Of a stretch of 64,000 nucleotides of DNA, positions 26,186 to 50,003 are shown piece after piece. Under the pieces are notes generated by a model. That model had not been told where the DNA came from. It ran no database searches and saw only the letters and a program-made list of their open reading frames with translations. Numbering within the stretch: position 1 is the stretch's first letter; the number at the start of each line of letters is the position of its first letter. Source of the DNA: Caprimulgus europaeus (Eukaryota > Chordata > Aves > Caprimulgiformes > Caprimulgidae); contig OU015550.1 in the NCBI GenBank assembly GCA_907165065.1, forward strand, positions 6,359,501-6,423,500. The letters are read 5' to 3'. The position numbers and the translations under genes are program-made.

Positions 26186-27889
26186 AGAGCAGTTAAAAAT
26201 GAGTGAGTAGGCAGTCACTTCCACAGAGGCAAACAGGATGGTATTTAAAATTGCAAGCTCAGCGTGAAACTGGTTGCAGAAAAGTTTACAGACTGAGGAA
26301 GATCAGTCTCGATATGTTTGTGCATAAAATCACATTTTCAAAGTACAGAATTACTGCAATTTTCAAAGGATTTTGTTTCTCTGGCCTGTTTGTGCTGCAG
26401 TGAATTTGCTCCAAGCTCCAGTTCAGCACGAGAAGTCAGAAAGGCCGACTGATTCTAGAGGACTTTACTTTAGCCCAGGCTTGATGGCTTTGGCCCTGTG
26501 TCAGCAACCTTCATGATACACTGTGGAAGATGTGAAATTAAGCAGAAGGTGGGGATTTGGATGTGGTTCAGGAGGAGCACACGGGCGGGACTGGAGCTTG
26601 TGGGGATGGATGTGTGTGAGATGCGCAGGCCACTCTCTTGCCTTTTTGGTTGAACACTTCAGATAACATCTCAGGGCAATGTCGTTTTTCTCTCGTGTTC
26701 TCCAGTACCTGTTTGCTTATTTGGCTTGTCACTGGCCTTATTCTTTGCGTGTGCTTCTCCCTGTGGTTTTTTGTTTTTATCTGGTACTTCAAACACAAAA
26801 CAAAGAATGTGTTTAGATTTAAATTACTGAATTGCAATTGCCTCTCACTTGGACAAGGTCTGTTATTAAAATGTTGCTGCTGCCTTGTTTGTACATTTAC
26901 CAATTATTGGTGAACAGCTCTCTTTTAGAGACAATATTGGAATGTTACAAGGTTGAAATATTGTTCCACTTTTCACTAATCACAGTGAATTCAGTTTATA
27001 TAGTTACTTGCCTAAAATGCTTTTGAGCACAGTAGTGGTTCAGGATTAAATCCCCAAGTCTTACTGTAGGGAATGGGAGCTCACTTATGAGTTGCTTCAG
27101 TCCTTCAGCATCCTTAGGCTTCCCCTGAGGAGGACTTGTGTCTCTGAATGGCCAAAATACCTGTTTTCTAACGCTGAAGTTACCCAAGTATAAAATAGGT
27201 TGACTAGGCAATGTCTGGAAACAATGTGTTTTCCTTGTTTTTACATTAAATAACTCAGGTTTTGGCCTACCTTGAATTTAGGAGAAGAGAAGCTGATAAA
27301 CCCAGAGGGACTGGCTGTGTGCTGCAGAAGCAGTAATGCTCCACGGTTGGGGAGTGACTCATCCTACAACACGATTATGTGCACGCTTAGTTGTACACTT
27401 GCTGCCTTGATTTGTGTTTGATTTGGTGCTGAAAGCAGTCAGTGGAAATGGTAATGGTTTTACTGTTAAAATTGTAAAATCGAGGGTGAGATTCCTGCCA
27501 CAATGCATAAAAGATGAATGCTGTTACAAGATATTAATATATAAAACACATTTACTTGAGTGTCAGATACGATGGTGATAATGAGTAGTAAAAGAGAGGC
27601 AGACTCTGAGGATTGTGTGAGTGGAAGTTTGTCAAATTGTACTTTAAAGTCACACTGAAGTGCAGCTTTCTGCTTAGTCTTGTCTTTTTCCCCTCTCACT
27701 TTCCGGATGTTGGTGGCCTCAGGAAAGGTGGAGGAGGATTTCTGTGTCCCCTGAAGACAGGGAGATTGACGCCCTGGGGAAGGGACTGGGCAAGTGCGTC
27801 CTTGGCAGTGATTTTTATTATTTAAGTAAATTCTGTGCTAACTAACAGGGTAGGACTGTGACAGTGTTTGTCTCGTTACTTTTGAGGGG

Positions 27890-28070
27890 AGCTGTCTGTT
27901 AATTAATGATGCAGTTTGCAGACAAACACCCTTCCATTATGATCCGCCATCCTTCTTCCTGACATCTTTCCACAGCTCGCGTGTAGCCATTGCGTAATTG
28001 TTGACAGCTTTGATTAATATCGGGGAAGTATTTAATGTGCTTTCGAATCCATTGAGTAATTTAATACCTT
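27890..28070. promoter_or_regulatory. Candidate conserved element in intron 1
   Basis: High-complexity AT-rich block with ATTGCGTAAT (C/EBP or PAR-bZIP-type) at 27989-27998, an adjacent TTGACAGCT (TALE homeodomain-type) motif and several ATTAAT cores. No ORF and no repeat similarity. Function is inferred from texture and motifs only. Confidence 0.3.
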
Positions 28071-29692
28071 AGAACACTGTGTGTAACAAATAACGCCTCG
28101 GGAGCAGATGGTGAGCGGGGCTGGTGTGTGGCAGTGCCGGGGCCAGGCGGCCGGACCAGCGCGGCGTCGCTGGCCGTTTGCAGCCAGTGATCGGGCAAAT
28201 GCTGGCCCTCGGTGAAGCCACCAGTGGTGTTTCCAACCTTCAGCACTGTATCATTCTTTCTGTTTGTTTGGGTTTTTGGTTTGGTTTTTTTTGTATTGTG
28301 AAGGGAATCTGTCAGTTTAAGTGTGATCATCGTAAATCTTCCCTCTGCAGAGGAGCTGGATTTGAGTTTGTTTTGCAAACACGGCTGTGAGTAATGAAGG
28401 GATTTTGGTGGAGTATTGAGCAATGTTTAAAAACAAAAAATCCACTCCTTTTCCTGGCCTGATTTATAGTAACTTAAAAAACTGGCATGAAGAACATTTA
28501 CAAGCTCAAAATCAAACAGATTTGTTTATAGTAGCCATGAATCAGTAGTTAACTGCCAGGGTAAAAATAACGCAGACGTGTGCTGTGATGGCCCAGGAGC
28601 CTGCCCCTCTCTTGGGAAATGGGCCAGTGATGGCCAGTGGGCTATCGCAGCCAGCCCGAGGCGGGAGGTGCTGGAGTTCACACAGACATCTGTGTGTTTC
28701 TCTCCCAAATCTGTAAAATGCTGACAGCACGTTTCCCCTTGGAAATGTTAAATATTTTGATTTCCGCATGTGAGAATCGCACAGCTAGAAGCAGGGAGGT
28801 GTGGGCGACGAGCAGGCCCGCACTCCGGGGGAGCTTATTCTCTTTTTGTTCCCAAAAGCCAAGTGAGTGGTGTTTGCTCCCTGCCCCTCTCTCCTCTATC
28901 CCAGGGACAGTTTTCCCTGTCTTTCTCTATCCCAGTGCATCTTTCCAGGGAACAGCAGAAGAGCAACTCCCACGTCAGGCTGACGGCGCGCGGGGCCGTA
29001 GAACCCGCGCCTTGAGGGGCCATTTCACGCTGTCTCGAGGAACTGGCGTTGCGGTTTGGTGTGTGCTCGTTCGGGGCCTCGCTTTTTTCCGTTCCTGTTC
29101 TCTCACCCTTTTTAAACCAGGGCTGTGCGTTGTGTTTCTCGAGTGAAAATGCAGTCTGCGTTGCTGAGCTGTCATCTGTCCTCAGCCCTGTAGCTGAGGC
29201 TGTGTCAGCGCTTTCACTAGAAGTCGTTGTTTCCAAGCGTGTACAAATTGGATCCAAGCAAATGCTTGCGGCAAGAGCTGCCTGAATGAACCCTGCTTTG
29301 CTGTACGCTCACTTCCTGCTATATTTAGAAAAATATTTGTCAAGGATTATGACAGCATCATTATCTGTTTCTAAAACATTTTTATTTCTGTGGCTACAAG
29401 GTGGCATGTGCCCATGGCTCTGGAGTGTTGAATGCAGAGCTGCTAAAAAGAAACATTTAGAAAAAAAACAAAAACAAAACGACAAATTACCAGGATTTCA
29501 TTAAAACTGGGAGGAGGATCTGTCCCTCTGCATCCTGCTGCAGCATGGGGCTGGCGTGCGGGCTGGAGCGGTACAGGATGGGATGCCGGGTTCATTTCAG
29601 AGGGACCCTGAAAACAACAGTGTCCGATGCTTCAGTTTCCTGCGTGGAGTGATGCTGTGCCTGGCACTGGCGTGGGGTGCAGCCTCCCCGCA

Positions 29693-29799
29693 GGGGTACG
29701 GCACGGCGGCTGGGTACAGCAGGGCTGCTGGGGTACGGCACAGCGGCTGGGGTACGGCACGGCGGCTGGGGTACGGCACGGTGGCTGGGTACAGCACAC
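29693..29799. repeat. Minisatellite, about 18-19-bp units, intron 1
   Basis: Five to six imperfect copies of a unit close to GGGTACGGCACGGCGGCTG. Variants contain TACAGCA in place of TACGGCA. Because the unit length varies, it generates short open frames in several registers, which are artefacts. The array is CG-rich compared with its surroundings. Confidence 0.85.
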
Positions 29800-30555
29800 T
29801 TGCACACATGTGGTGTGTTTCTTACAAGAAAGAAACCTGATGGATTCCATAAAGGAGTTTTACTTTGTAGGTGTGGCAGCAGTCACTGGATTTGACCACG
29901 GCGATGCCGATGGGGAGCGGTTAAGTGATGGTTTCTCCTCTTTAAAATCACTCGGGGTTGCTGGGCTGCTTTAAACGTGGCCAGTGCTCTTCTGCGTTCT
30001 TGATAGTCGAAAGTGCTACGTTTTCATCTCTTAAATGCACTGCAAGCTCGATACAGCCTCCAGCAGGCTTCGGCTGACCTCAAGTTTGTCTTTCCTAAGT
30101 GGAGTGTTCTGTAGAGTATTTTAGGGAGGGAAAGTCCCCAGGAACATGGTGATCTGACTTAAGCAGCACCCAGCTCTCCTGCAGAGGAAAATTGTCTTTT
30201 TGTTGTGGGCAAAGCAAACTGCAAGAGAGGAGGAAAGAACCTGGAGAGCACGGGAAGCTCCGGAGTGCTCGGAGACCCATAGCAGCCAGCGTTTGGGTGA
30301 AGGTTTGATTCATCCAGTTTGCCAGAATGGATGGAGTCTGTTGAAATGTGACTGTGTCTGTTTAAACCTGGCTCTTGGCCGTGTGCTCAGTGCTCAGTGG
30401 AAGCCCAGCCAGTGCCCTTGGTGGCATTTCCAGCCCCGTTTCAGCTGCCATGGAACGCCAGCGCCTGCCCGAGCGCTTGGCTGCGGCGGTGGAGGAGCAG
30501 ATGCCTCCCCCTCTGCCCTGCCTCCCCCTCGCCTCTCGGTCCGGCCGTGGCCGCC

Positions 30556-30577
30556 TGACTCATTTAGTACTGACTCA
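30556..30577. promoter_or_regulatory. Paired AP-1 sites in intron 1
   Basis: Two exact TGACTCA heptamers lie at 30556-30562 and 30571-30577, 15 bp start to start, about 0.85 kb upstream of exon 2. The second is followed by G, giving TGACTCAG, which also suits MAF/NRF2-type factors. Single TGACTCA sites also occur at 27355-27361 and 33541-33547. Binding is inferred. Confidence 0.35.
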
Positions 30578-31379
30578 GTTTTAAATCTCTTTGCTGATCT
30601 GTGATCTGGAGCTGGTTCTTCAGAAACACATTTCCCCGGGTCTCTGGGGTAGCGCTTTCCCACGGCGTGCTGCAGGGGCGACGGTGGCGGGGAGGGAGTT
30701 TCAGATGAGTTGGAAGGAGGGATGTGGGAGCCCGGATCCTGTCAGCTTTGGGTGGGAATTGGTCATTGAACTGTTCTTTAGAATTTCCACTCCTGGGTTA
30801 GTTGAACAATGAGTGGTCAGAAACTGAGAGAGGATGGCTGTCAGTATGTATTTGGGGATGAAATCCAGGGTATGGAGGTAGAAGGCATCGCCAGAGGAAA
30901 GGGGAAAAGTGAGACTTTGGAAATGCACCTGAACTTTCTGCAAATGCAGGCATCAAATAACAGGTACAGGGGACTGGGGGCAGGGGTGGCAACTTTGCAT
31001 AAATCCAGTAAAAACTGATGTAAAGAAAACAACAGACAAGCTATTTAGATAATGATTTGAAAACAGTGCTTAAGAAGAGAGAAGTGCTTCTCCCTGTGAC
31101 ACCTTAACCGCGAGTCCAGTTTGTAAAGTGGTTTTTTAATTACTTAATCAAGTAGAAACTATGTTTTGCTATTGGTTTCCAACTGAACCCCCCCCAGTCT
31201 TTCACTGTCCCAGAGGTGAGGTTAAATTGTGCTGAAGTTCTTGTTTTTAAGGTAATTTGATTTGGGTATTCAGAAATTGCGTAGATCTCAATTGATAAAG
31301 TAAAGAGCAAATTTTGTAACAGGCATGTTTTGGTTTGAAACTGATGCTGATGTACACTGTCCTTTGGAAAATGATTAAT

Positions 31380-31418
31380 TCTTTCTCCTTTTTTTTTTTT
31401 TCTTTCTTTTTTTTTTTC
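31380..31418 (+). promoter_or_regulatory. RAP1A: Exceptionally long polypyrimidine tract at the exon 2 acceptor
   Basis: About 38 nearly uninterrupted pyrimidines, mostly T, precede the CAG acceptor at 31418-31420. This is a strong U2AF-type 3' splice signal and supports the exon call. A second T-rich stretch lies just downstream at about 31757-31808 in the next intron. Confidence 0.75.
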
Positions 31419-31420
31419 AG

Positions 31421-31490
31421 TCCCTTGTAGGGAGTCTGGAAAAACCTTCAGCAGGGCTGCTAACACTGATGAGAGATCTTTTATGCCAAG
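31421..31490 (+). other. RAP1A: RAP1A exon 2, non-coding 5' UTR exon
   Basis: A 70-bp exon bounded by a strong acceptor (TTTTTTTCAG) and donor (CCAAG|GTATGAG). It lies between the CpG-island exon and the start-codon exon and resembles, from memory, the mammalian RAP1A leader; I have not aligned it. It contains two ATGs, at 31469-31471 and 31483-31485, neither in frame with RAP1A. Both have a pyrimidine at -3, so both are in weak initiation context. After splicing, both upstream ORFs run into or over the RAP1A start (see findings). Skipping of this exon would remove them. Confidence 0.75.
31469..31490 (+). other. Start of two overlapping upstream ORFs (uATGs at 31469 and 31483)
   Basis: uORF a starts at 31469, crosses the junction to 35061, encodes 18 codons and stops at TGA 35093-35095. 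It therefore overlaps the RAP1A ATG (35088-35090) by 8 nt. uORF b starts at 31483, encodes 30 codons and stops at a TGA formed across the exon 3/4 junction (35143-35144 plus 38018). It overlaps the first 57 nt of RAP1A coding sequence in another frame. Both depend on exon 2 inclusion. Translation is not shown. Confidence 0.6.
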
Positions 31491-34400
31491 GTATGAGTTT
31501 TTTAGTATTCTCAATATATTTCAAATTAAATTACTGACTGAAAACATTGGCAGTTGGGGAAATTTGGTAATTGTTAATTGTATAATGTATTGTTTAAAAT
31601 AAGTTGCTTGGACCTTGTTTCCTGTAGTGGGGAAAAGAAACTCTGAAGTTGTGTTCTGTCTTTCTTGATGTCCCCTGCTGTTGTACAAAATACAAACCTA
31701 GGATTGCAGCCCACAGCTTTTAAGGCTGAGTCAAGAATGTGTTTGCTTTGATTTATTTTTTTTTTTAGGTTTTGGGTTTTTTTTTTTTTAGTTTGGTTTT
31801 TCTTTTTTAGTTTTTTATCATCTTAATGGGGATTGTGCCGTCAGTTATGGGCAACCTTTCATCGAGTTATGCAAAGCATCAGACCACGTGCTCTTAGCAC
31901 TGTGTTCCTCACACCGAGCAGCACATCTGCACCTCCTGTTACTCGCAGCTCTCTCGGTGTTTGGAGGAGGAAGGGGGAGCTGAGGGATGCAACCGCCCTG
32001 GTCAGCCGGAGGAGTCTGGACGCGGGCGTTCGCGTTTCACAGGGCGCGCCTCACACTTCGAGTTACCGTGATGTTCTTGCACCCAGTCTGCTTTGTTTGT
32101 GCTTCTCTCTCCCCACTACCAAAATCAGAAACTTCTTGATGAGCTGGTAAAACTTTTGTAACAGGAGCAGCTAATTGTTGTGCCAGGTTTATCTGCTGAA
32201 GGGCCTTGGCCGTTCTCCCCACGCCAGCCTCCCCGCAGCCTCTGCCTGGCTCCTTCCACTGGTTGGGAAATACCCCGAAAGCTTTGCTGCTTTGTGCCCT
32301 GATTCAGTTGCAGCAGGGTGAGAGATTAAGAGAGTGTGTGAGTACTTGGCTGAGTAAAGATGCAGGTGAGCTGGTGCTGGAGCCACGTTTCAGGTTACAG
32401 CTTCATCTGTGTTTGTATCCGTCTGCTGCTCCTTCTCGGAGATCCTTCTGCCATCCTGCCTGCACTGCCTTTCATTTTTAGATATTAAAACAAATGTCCT
32501 GCATCTTTTCTTCACCTATTCACCTGTTCACAGGGGAGGGCCCTTCACTCTTCAGGAAAGAGCTGGGCTGTTTGGGGCTTATGCCCCTGGGTGGCTGTGG
32601 GTATGGGGAAAGGGAGCACGAGCAGGGAGACATACTCAGCTTTGGCTTTATTTTTGCACCACAGCATTCAGAACTAATGAAACCAGTTTCACCACATCTA
32701 TGACAACACTAGAAGTTATTTTTTTACACTCCTTAGCAATCATACTCGTTTCTTGAATCGAAAGAAGCAATTAACGCCCCTAATTCCGTTTTGAAACGTA
32801 GCCGTTGCCTCTCAGCATGCAGCTCCACTACACAGAGCTCTGGATGGAAATGAATGCTACTGTGTCTAACTGTATTTAGGTGGGCATAAACAGTTGCCAA
32901 ATGAAAAGTTGGCTGGGATGCAGCATAGTAATTTCTTGAGCACTCTATTCATGTTGTATAAACAGATAACATTAACATACTTGTGAAAGAGCTACAAGAT
33001 AATTAAGGCGTGTGGGGTTTACAGTAATAAGGCTCCTGCGCTTCAGGATCTTGATTTCCTGTTGCACCTGAAAAAAAAAAATCAGCAAATACTGCAGAGA
33101 AGAAATGAGAAGTTAGTCTTGTACTGCTCCCAGCTGAAACTTTCCCACAAGTATTTTTACTATAAATAAGAAGTGAAAGAGTTCACAGCTAAATTTAACC
33201 CTTAGCTTGATTGCTTTCTGGGTTTTCTTGGGTGGAGCAGACTGTGGAGCTGTAGGAGAGGCAGATGAACTGGATCAATAAGTTGCATTTGTACTTTATA
33301 AAAAATGCATCACCTTTTAATTTCTAAGGATTATCATGGGAAAATCATTGCTAATGGGAATTCCTCTCTCTTGTTCCCATCCAAAATTGTGATTTTTGAA
33401 AGAAAGGAAGTGAATGTTACTTCTCAGGGAAATTTTCAAGCAGAAGAGCTTACAGCTGCCAACATAACTAGAGTTCATAGACATTGCTTGCTCTGCTTCT
33501 AGATACTCAGAGTTACCATTCTGGAAAATCCCTTTCAGTTTGACTCAGTTTCACAATTTCTATGAAGTTGAGCAATTGCAGCTCATGCAGGTTTCAAGAG
33601 CTGAAGAAAAACCACCCCAGGGTGCTTAAAACTCTGGGCTGCTGCTGATAGCTTCAGCTTTATTCCCCCTGTAAGGCTTGGGCGAGGGGAGGGCAGCTTG
33701 GCTACGTGACTGCAGCAGAGAACCTCATCAGAGGCAGACGAGCCTGTATTTCTGTTCTTGTGACTTAAAAACGAGCTTAAAGTTCTGCTGGACTGGTTGC
33801 AGAATTTGTCAGCCTCTCTGCAGCTGTACATGGGATTTTTCTATTTTTCTTCACACTGGTTTTTGTGTCACATATAGACCATAAATCTGTGGTTGAGGGT
33901 TCAGAGCAGGATGGTGCAGCCCTGGCAGGGACTGGCTATGGGTGTATGGCAGCACATGGGTTTCCTCTTGACTCTCTGTTTTACAGCTTTCCCTTGGGAA
34001 TTTAAATGATAAAAACCCCCTGTCCTGATTTAATGATTATATAAACTTGAGACACAGATTGTCACAGAGTTGTCCACAGTTGCAAAGCTAAAAATACAAT
34101 CCCTGTTCTTTGCAGACTGTTGTTGTTCATGGCAGTCGACAAGGTGGTACATTTCTCTATCAAACATCTTGGAATACATTTTTATTTTTAAAGCAATCCT
34201 CGAGCTGTAGCCAGTGAACCCATAAATCCTGTGGCAACGTTAGTTTGAAATGCCTTGGAGAAATGCAGCTTGCCTGGCCTCATAGCACTCGTGTTTCTGA
34301 AGCCTTACTTGGGAAGAAAGCGCTATCTTGCTGGGGGAAGAGGGGAAGATAATTAGCTGCTGAGGTCATTGTTTGCTCGAGCTCCGTTGATAGGGACAGC

Positions 34401-35060
34401 CCAGCCTGGCTTATAATGTAAACATAGTGTAAAATGTTTATCACCAGCTTTGTCATTTGCCTTATTTGTCAGGGAGTCGTGGTGAGAATGAGCAGTTTTC
34501 TGGTGCTGCGTAGCGAGTTGAGGGAGTTGCAAGATTTCCATAAAAAGGCAGAGTCCTTGCTTGGGCGAGCAGAGAGGTTCTGCCTTGGCAGCCTGAGTTA
34601 GGCCTGACCTTTTCCAGAGAGAAAACACTGACCTAAATCCTTCCCTGCTGGGGGTGGGTGGGAGAAGTAAACCTCTCTACTTGCATCTTTCTGGTCTAAT
34701 TTTCTTGTCCACTACTCGTTGTTTTTTGCTATAAAATGCTGAGCTTGTGCTACTCGGCGCAGCTGGGAGCGGGCGCCTGTGGCTGCGCTGTGTTGGTACC
34801 ATGGTGTGTTCATCCTCCTCCTCCTCCCTGGGCACTGGCAGGCTCACAGGTCCTGGGCATCTTGTATAAACCAGGGCCTGTCAGAGCAGCCATCAAAACT
34901 TGAGTGCCCAAGTAGAAAAATAACAACCACAGCTGTTACTAAAGAGATTTTTATTCTCAGGAGTGTTTGGAGAGGGGAGTGTGGTGCTACTTCCCAGAGT
35001 GTCCTAAATTTGCACGTGCAGGTGTGCTTTTAACTGTTGGCTTTTTTCCCTGCTTCCCAG
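31491..35060 (+). other. RAP1A: RAP1A intron 2
   Basis: AT-rich intron of about 3.6 kb. It begins with T-rich tracts (31757-31808) and contains an A-run near 33070. A block at about 34.0-34.56 kb has regulatory texture, including an exact forkhead site TGTAAACA at 34417-34424 with an inverted TGTTTAT nearby at 34435-34441. No coding sequence was recognised. A 65-codon frame at 33305-33502 (+) is unsupported. Confidence 0.6.
34417..34441. promoter_or_regulatory. Candidate paired forkhead sites
   Basis: TGTAAACA at 34417-34424 and, in inverted orientation, TGTTTAT at 34435-34441, 11 bp apart edge to edge. It is about 0.65 kb upstream of the start-codon exon. The motif match is direct; function is inferred. 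Confidence 0.3.
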
Positions 35061-35087
35061 GTCATCACTGTTTGAACAGACCACACC
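35061..35087 (+). other. RAP1A: RAP1A exon 3, 5' UTR portion
   Basis: 27 nt between the acceptor (TGCTTCCCAG) and the initiator ATG. The sequence immediately before the ATG is ACACC, giving A at -3, a good Kozak context and better than either upstream ATG in exon 2. The acceptor and downstream reading frame leave little doubt about the start. Confidence 0.85.
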
Positions 35088-47430
<12,343 letters not shown>

Positions 47431-47459
47431 AGTCCCATCGCGCAGCAGCTCTGAGCCAG
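47431..47459 (+). other. RAP1A: RAP1A 3' UTR, first part (same exon as the stop codon)
   Basis: 29 nt after the stop, ending CTGAGCCAG at a GTAAGA donor. The remainder of the 3' UTR is in the next exon. The distance from stop to junction is below the roughly 50-nt threshold for nonsense-mediated decay, so the spliced UTR is compatible with a stable mRNA. Confidence 0.85.
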
Positions 47460-49294
47460 GTAAGAGGCATCTGAATTCCACCCACAGCTCGGGACCATGA
47501 GCTGCTCCCAGGTCACTCCCTTCCCTCAGCTCCTCCTCCTTCTCTCTGCTCCCAAATATAAAATTCTGCATTTGTTGGACTTTTTAAAAAAGTCATTTCT
47601 ACTGGCTCACCTGGCAGAGGAATATCTGCTTCCCTCCCTTTCCCTTTTTGCTGGGGTTGATGAGTGCGACAGCAGGAACTCCTGGAGACAGGCGAGGGTC
47701 CCTGTCTGTCTGTGACACTGCTCTGAGCCACCCTGCCTCAGTTTTGCTTCCTTTTTATCCTCTGCTGAATTTTAGTAGCATCTGTCTAACCTGTGTTATT
47801 GTTGCAGCTGCTGTCTGGGTCCTAGGTGAGGCAGGGATTGCAAATTGGTGTGGGTGGGATGTGAATCTCAATGGCACAGAAATAAGAAGCTGCCCAACCA
47901 AAAAAAAAACCCAAAACCAACCCAAAATGAAACCGAGAAAACATCCCAAGGTTGGACATGGCTATAAATAAGCTTCCTGTGTATCTTGGCAGGGTACTCT
48001 GTGTGCTTACAGCTGTTCTATCACACTCCTGAAAGGAAACAGCATTTCTGTAGCTTCAGTTTTTGGACAGAAATGTCACCTGGGCTGCCCGTGAGCCGTG
48101 AGGGCGTTAGCAGACGAGTGTGCTGCGTGGCGTGTTCGGGGCAGAGAAGGTGTGGGGTGAAGGCAGAGCAACTGGAGTGCCCTTGTCCTGCAGCGTTGGA
48201 AACAAACTCCTGGTCACAGAAGGATTTCAGGGATGAATTCCAGAAAACAAGTGGCTCTCTGCCTTCTGCCAGACCTGGAGTTCGTGCTGTAGGTGGCCGT
48301 TTATGAGGCCTAGGTGTGATGGAGTAGGGTGAGTGGAGCTGTGCAGTTAACCTGCCTCTGATGACTCCATGGATTGATGAGTCTCTTACTCTGAGCTTTG
48401 AATGTCAGAAAATAATAGCTTAGGGTTGTGGGGAAACAATGGCTGTAGGAAAAGGCATTGAAGAGTAAGTCTCAAGTGGCTTTTCCTGTTCCTCAGGTGA
48501 TAGGTCTGAATTTAGCTAGCGTGGTGTCAGCCAGGGTGACTTCTTGGAGGCGGGTGTCCCCAGCCCTGGGAGGACCCTGCTCCCTGCCAGGCTCAGCGTG
48601 GCTCTGCCTGCTCGCTCCCAAAGCCCAGCGCTGGCAGCAGCATGGCACTGAAACACCAGCGGCTGCTCGAGGAGTGGCCACGGTCAGTCAGGTGCTGATG
48701 AGACTCCTCAGAACGTTGACTTCCACCCCTGCTCCCAGCCCTGCTCTAGATGGTCAAAACACCTCACAGTGTCTCCCCTGTTTGTTGATCTCTGGGTACC
48801 CAGTTCATTGCCCTTGTGTTACAGCTGGAACAGGGCTCAGGGAGATCTCCCACTCGTTACACTTAAGAGCAGCTCAGAAACATGAAAGACTGACTCTCCC
48901 CGCGTTGTTTATCTGCTGCTGAGTTCAAAACCCACTTGAGAGCTGCCTGTCTCCTGGAGCAGATGGGCTGGGAGGACACTCCTTATCGCAGCAGCAAGGC
49001 AGGGTGGTGGCTCCTCTGTCACTGCTCCGCTGCAGCCACGATAAAACAAGAGCTTGTTTCTTAAAGAGAGAGTTTCCAAAGTCTCTTTTCTTTCTGTTCC
49101 TCCAAACTCAGAGGACAGGAGGAACAGACCCCAACACTGGAGGAAGGGAAGCTCTTCCTGCTAAAATGCTGCTGCTTTTCACCAGCCTGGGTGCAGGCAG
49201 TTGTCTGGGGAAGCTTCAGGCCTTTGTTTGAGATCATTCATCTCGCTGGTAGCGTGAGAAACCTCCCTCCCTCATCTCTCTTTGCTTTCTCTAG
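47460..49294 (+). other. RAP1A: RAP1A intron 8, within the 3' UTR
   Basis: 1.8-kb intron from donor CCAG|GTAAGA to acceptor TTTCTCTAG. No canonical AATAAA was noticed shortly after the donor, so early termination inside this intron is not suggested. No coding sequence recognised. Confidence 0.75.
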
Positions 49295-49534
49295 ATTGCA
49301 GGAATGAAGAACTGTTGCCTAAATGGAAAGTGCCAGCATTCCCGACTTCAAAACCTTATGGAAATTCATAACATATCTGAAGAAGCTTCTCCTCTTTTTG
49401 TATACCATGAGAAGAATCTAGATCTGAAAATGGTTTGCACACAGTCCCTGGAAAAAGGAATTGCTCTGTGTATATCTCTTGGAAATTTAAGACAATAGTA
49501 CTCCTCCTTTGCAATAGCAGTTAACAGATGTGAA

Positions 49535-49540
49535 AATAAA
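49535..49540 (+). terminator. RAP1A: Proximal AATAAA poly(A) signal
   Basis: The canonical hexamer is about 240 nt into the terminal exon. Use would leave a short 3' UTR and drop most of the conserved AT-rich part. Confidence 0.45.
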
Positions 49541-49973
49541 TATAATTGACTCTAGTGTATGATTATACAAAGGAGCATGGATGCATTTCAAATGTTAGAT
49601 ATTGCTACTATAATTAAAATTTCATATTGACCCTTTTATCATAATTTCTCCCCATCAAGCACTAAAAATGTTCTGCCATTATATTTTATATCTATAACTA
49701 CAGATATCTATTATCTGAAATTTCCCTTTGAACTCACTGCAGCAAATAACTTTTTGAGTCATTGACTTAATTTTATATTTAAAAGTTATGGAATATCATT
49801 ATTTTCATTCTGCCATTATATTCTAATTAAAAATGTTTGTGCATAATGCTTTGGAAAAATGGGTCTTTTATAGGAAAAAAAACTGAGATAACTGATTTCT
49901 ATGGCTTTAAAAGCAAAAATATATAATATACTAAACCAACTCTAATACCGCTTCTTGTGTTTTACTGTCACAG

Positions 49974-50003
49974 ATTAAATTACAGCTTTTATCAGTGATT
50001 AAA
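49974..50003 (+). terminator. RAP1A: Distal ATTAAA poly(A) signals
   Basis: Two ATTAAA variants lie at 49974-49979 and 49998-50003. They are followed at about 50020-50045 by a GT-rich element (TTTTGTTTCTGTGTTTTTGT) of the type bound by CstF. This arrangement fits the main RAP1A polyadenylation site near 50010-50020. Confidence 0.65.

Larger units (their letters stand above)
15027..31420 (+). other. RAP1A: RAP1A intron 1 (about 16.4 kb)
   Basis: The interval runs from the CpG-island donor to the acceptor of the 31.4-kb exon. No coding exon is recognised. AT-rich sequence dominates 15.9-25.9 kb, and ORFs there are short and uncharacteristic. Notable inclusions, listed separately, are candidate regulatory clusters at 25.92-26.18, 27.89-28.07 and 30.55-30.58 kb and a minisatellite at 29.69-29.80 kb. 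A small CG-rich patch lies near 28.98-29.10 kb. Additional alternatively used 5' UTR exons could be hidden here and would not be detectable without transcript data. Confidence 0.6.

Noticed and set aside
49304..49498. 64-codon + strand frame in the terminal exon
   Set aside because: Lies within the RAP1A 3' UTR downstream of the genuine stop, and its sequence conservation is explained by the UTR itself.
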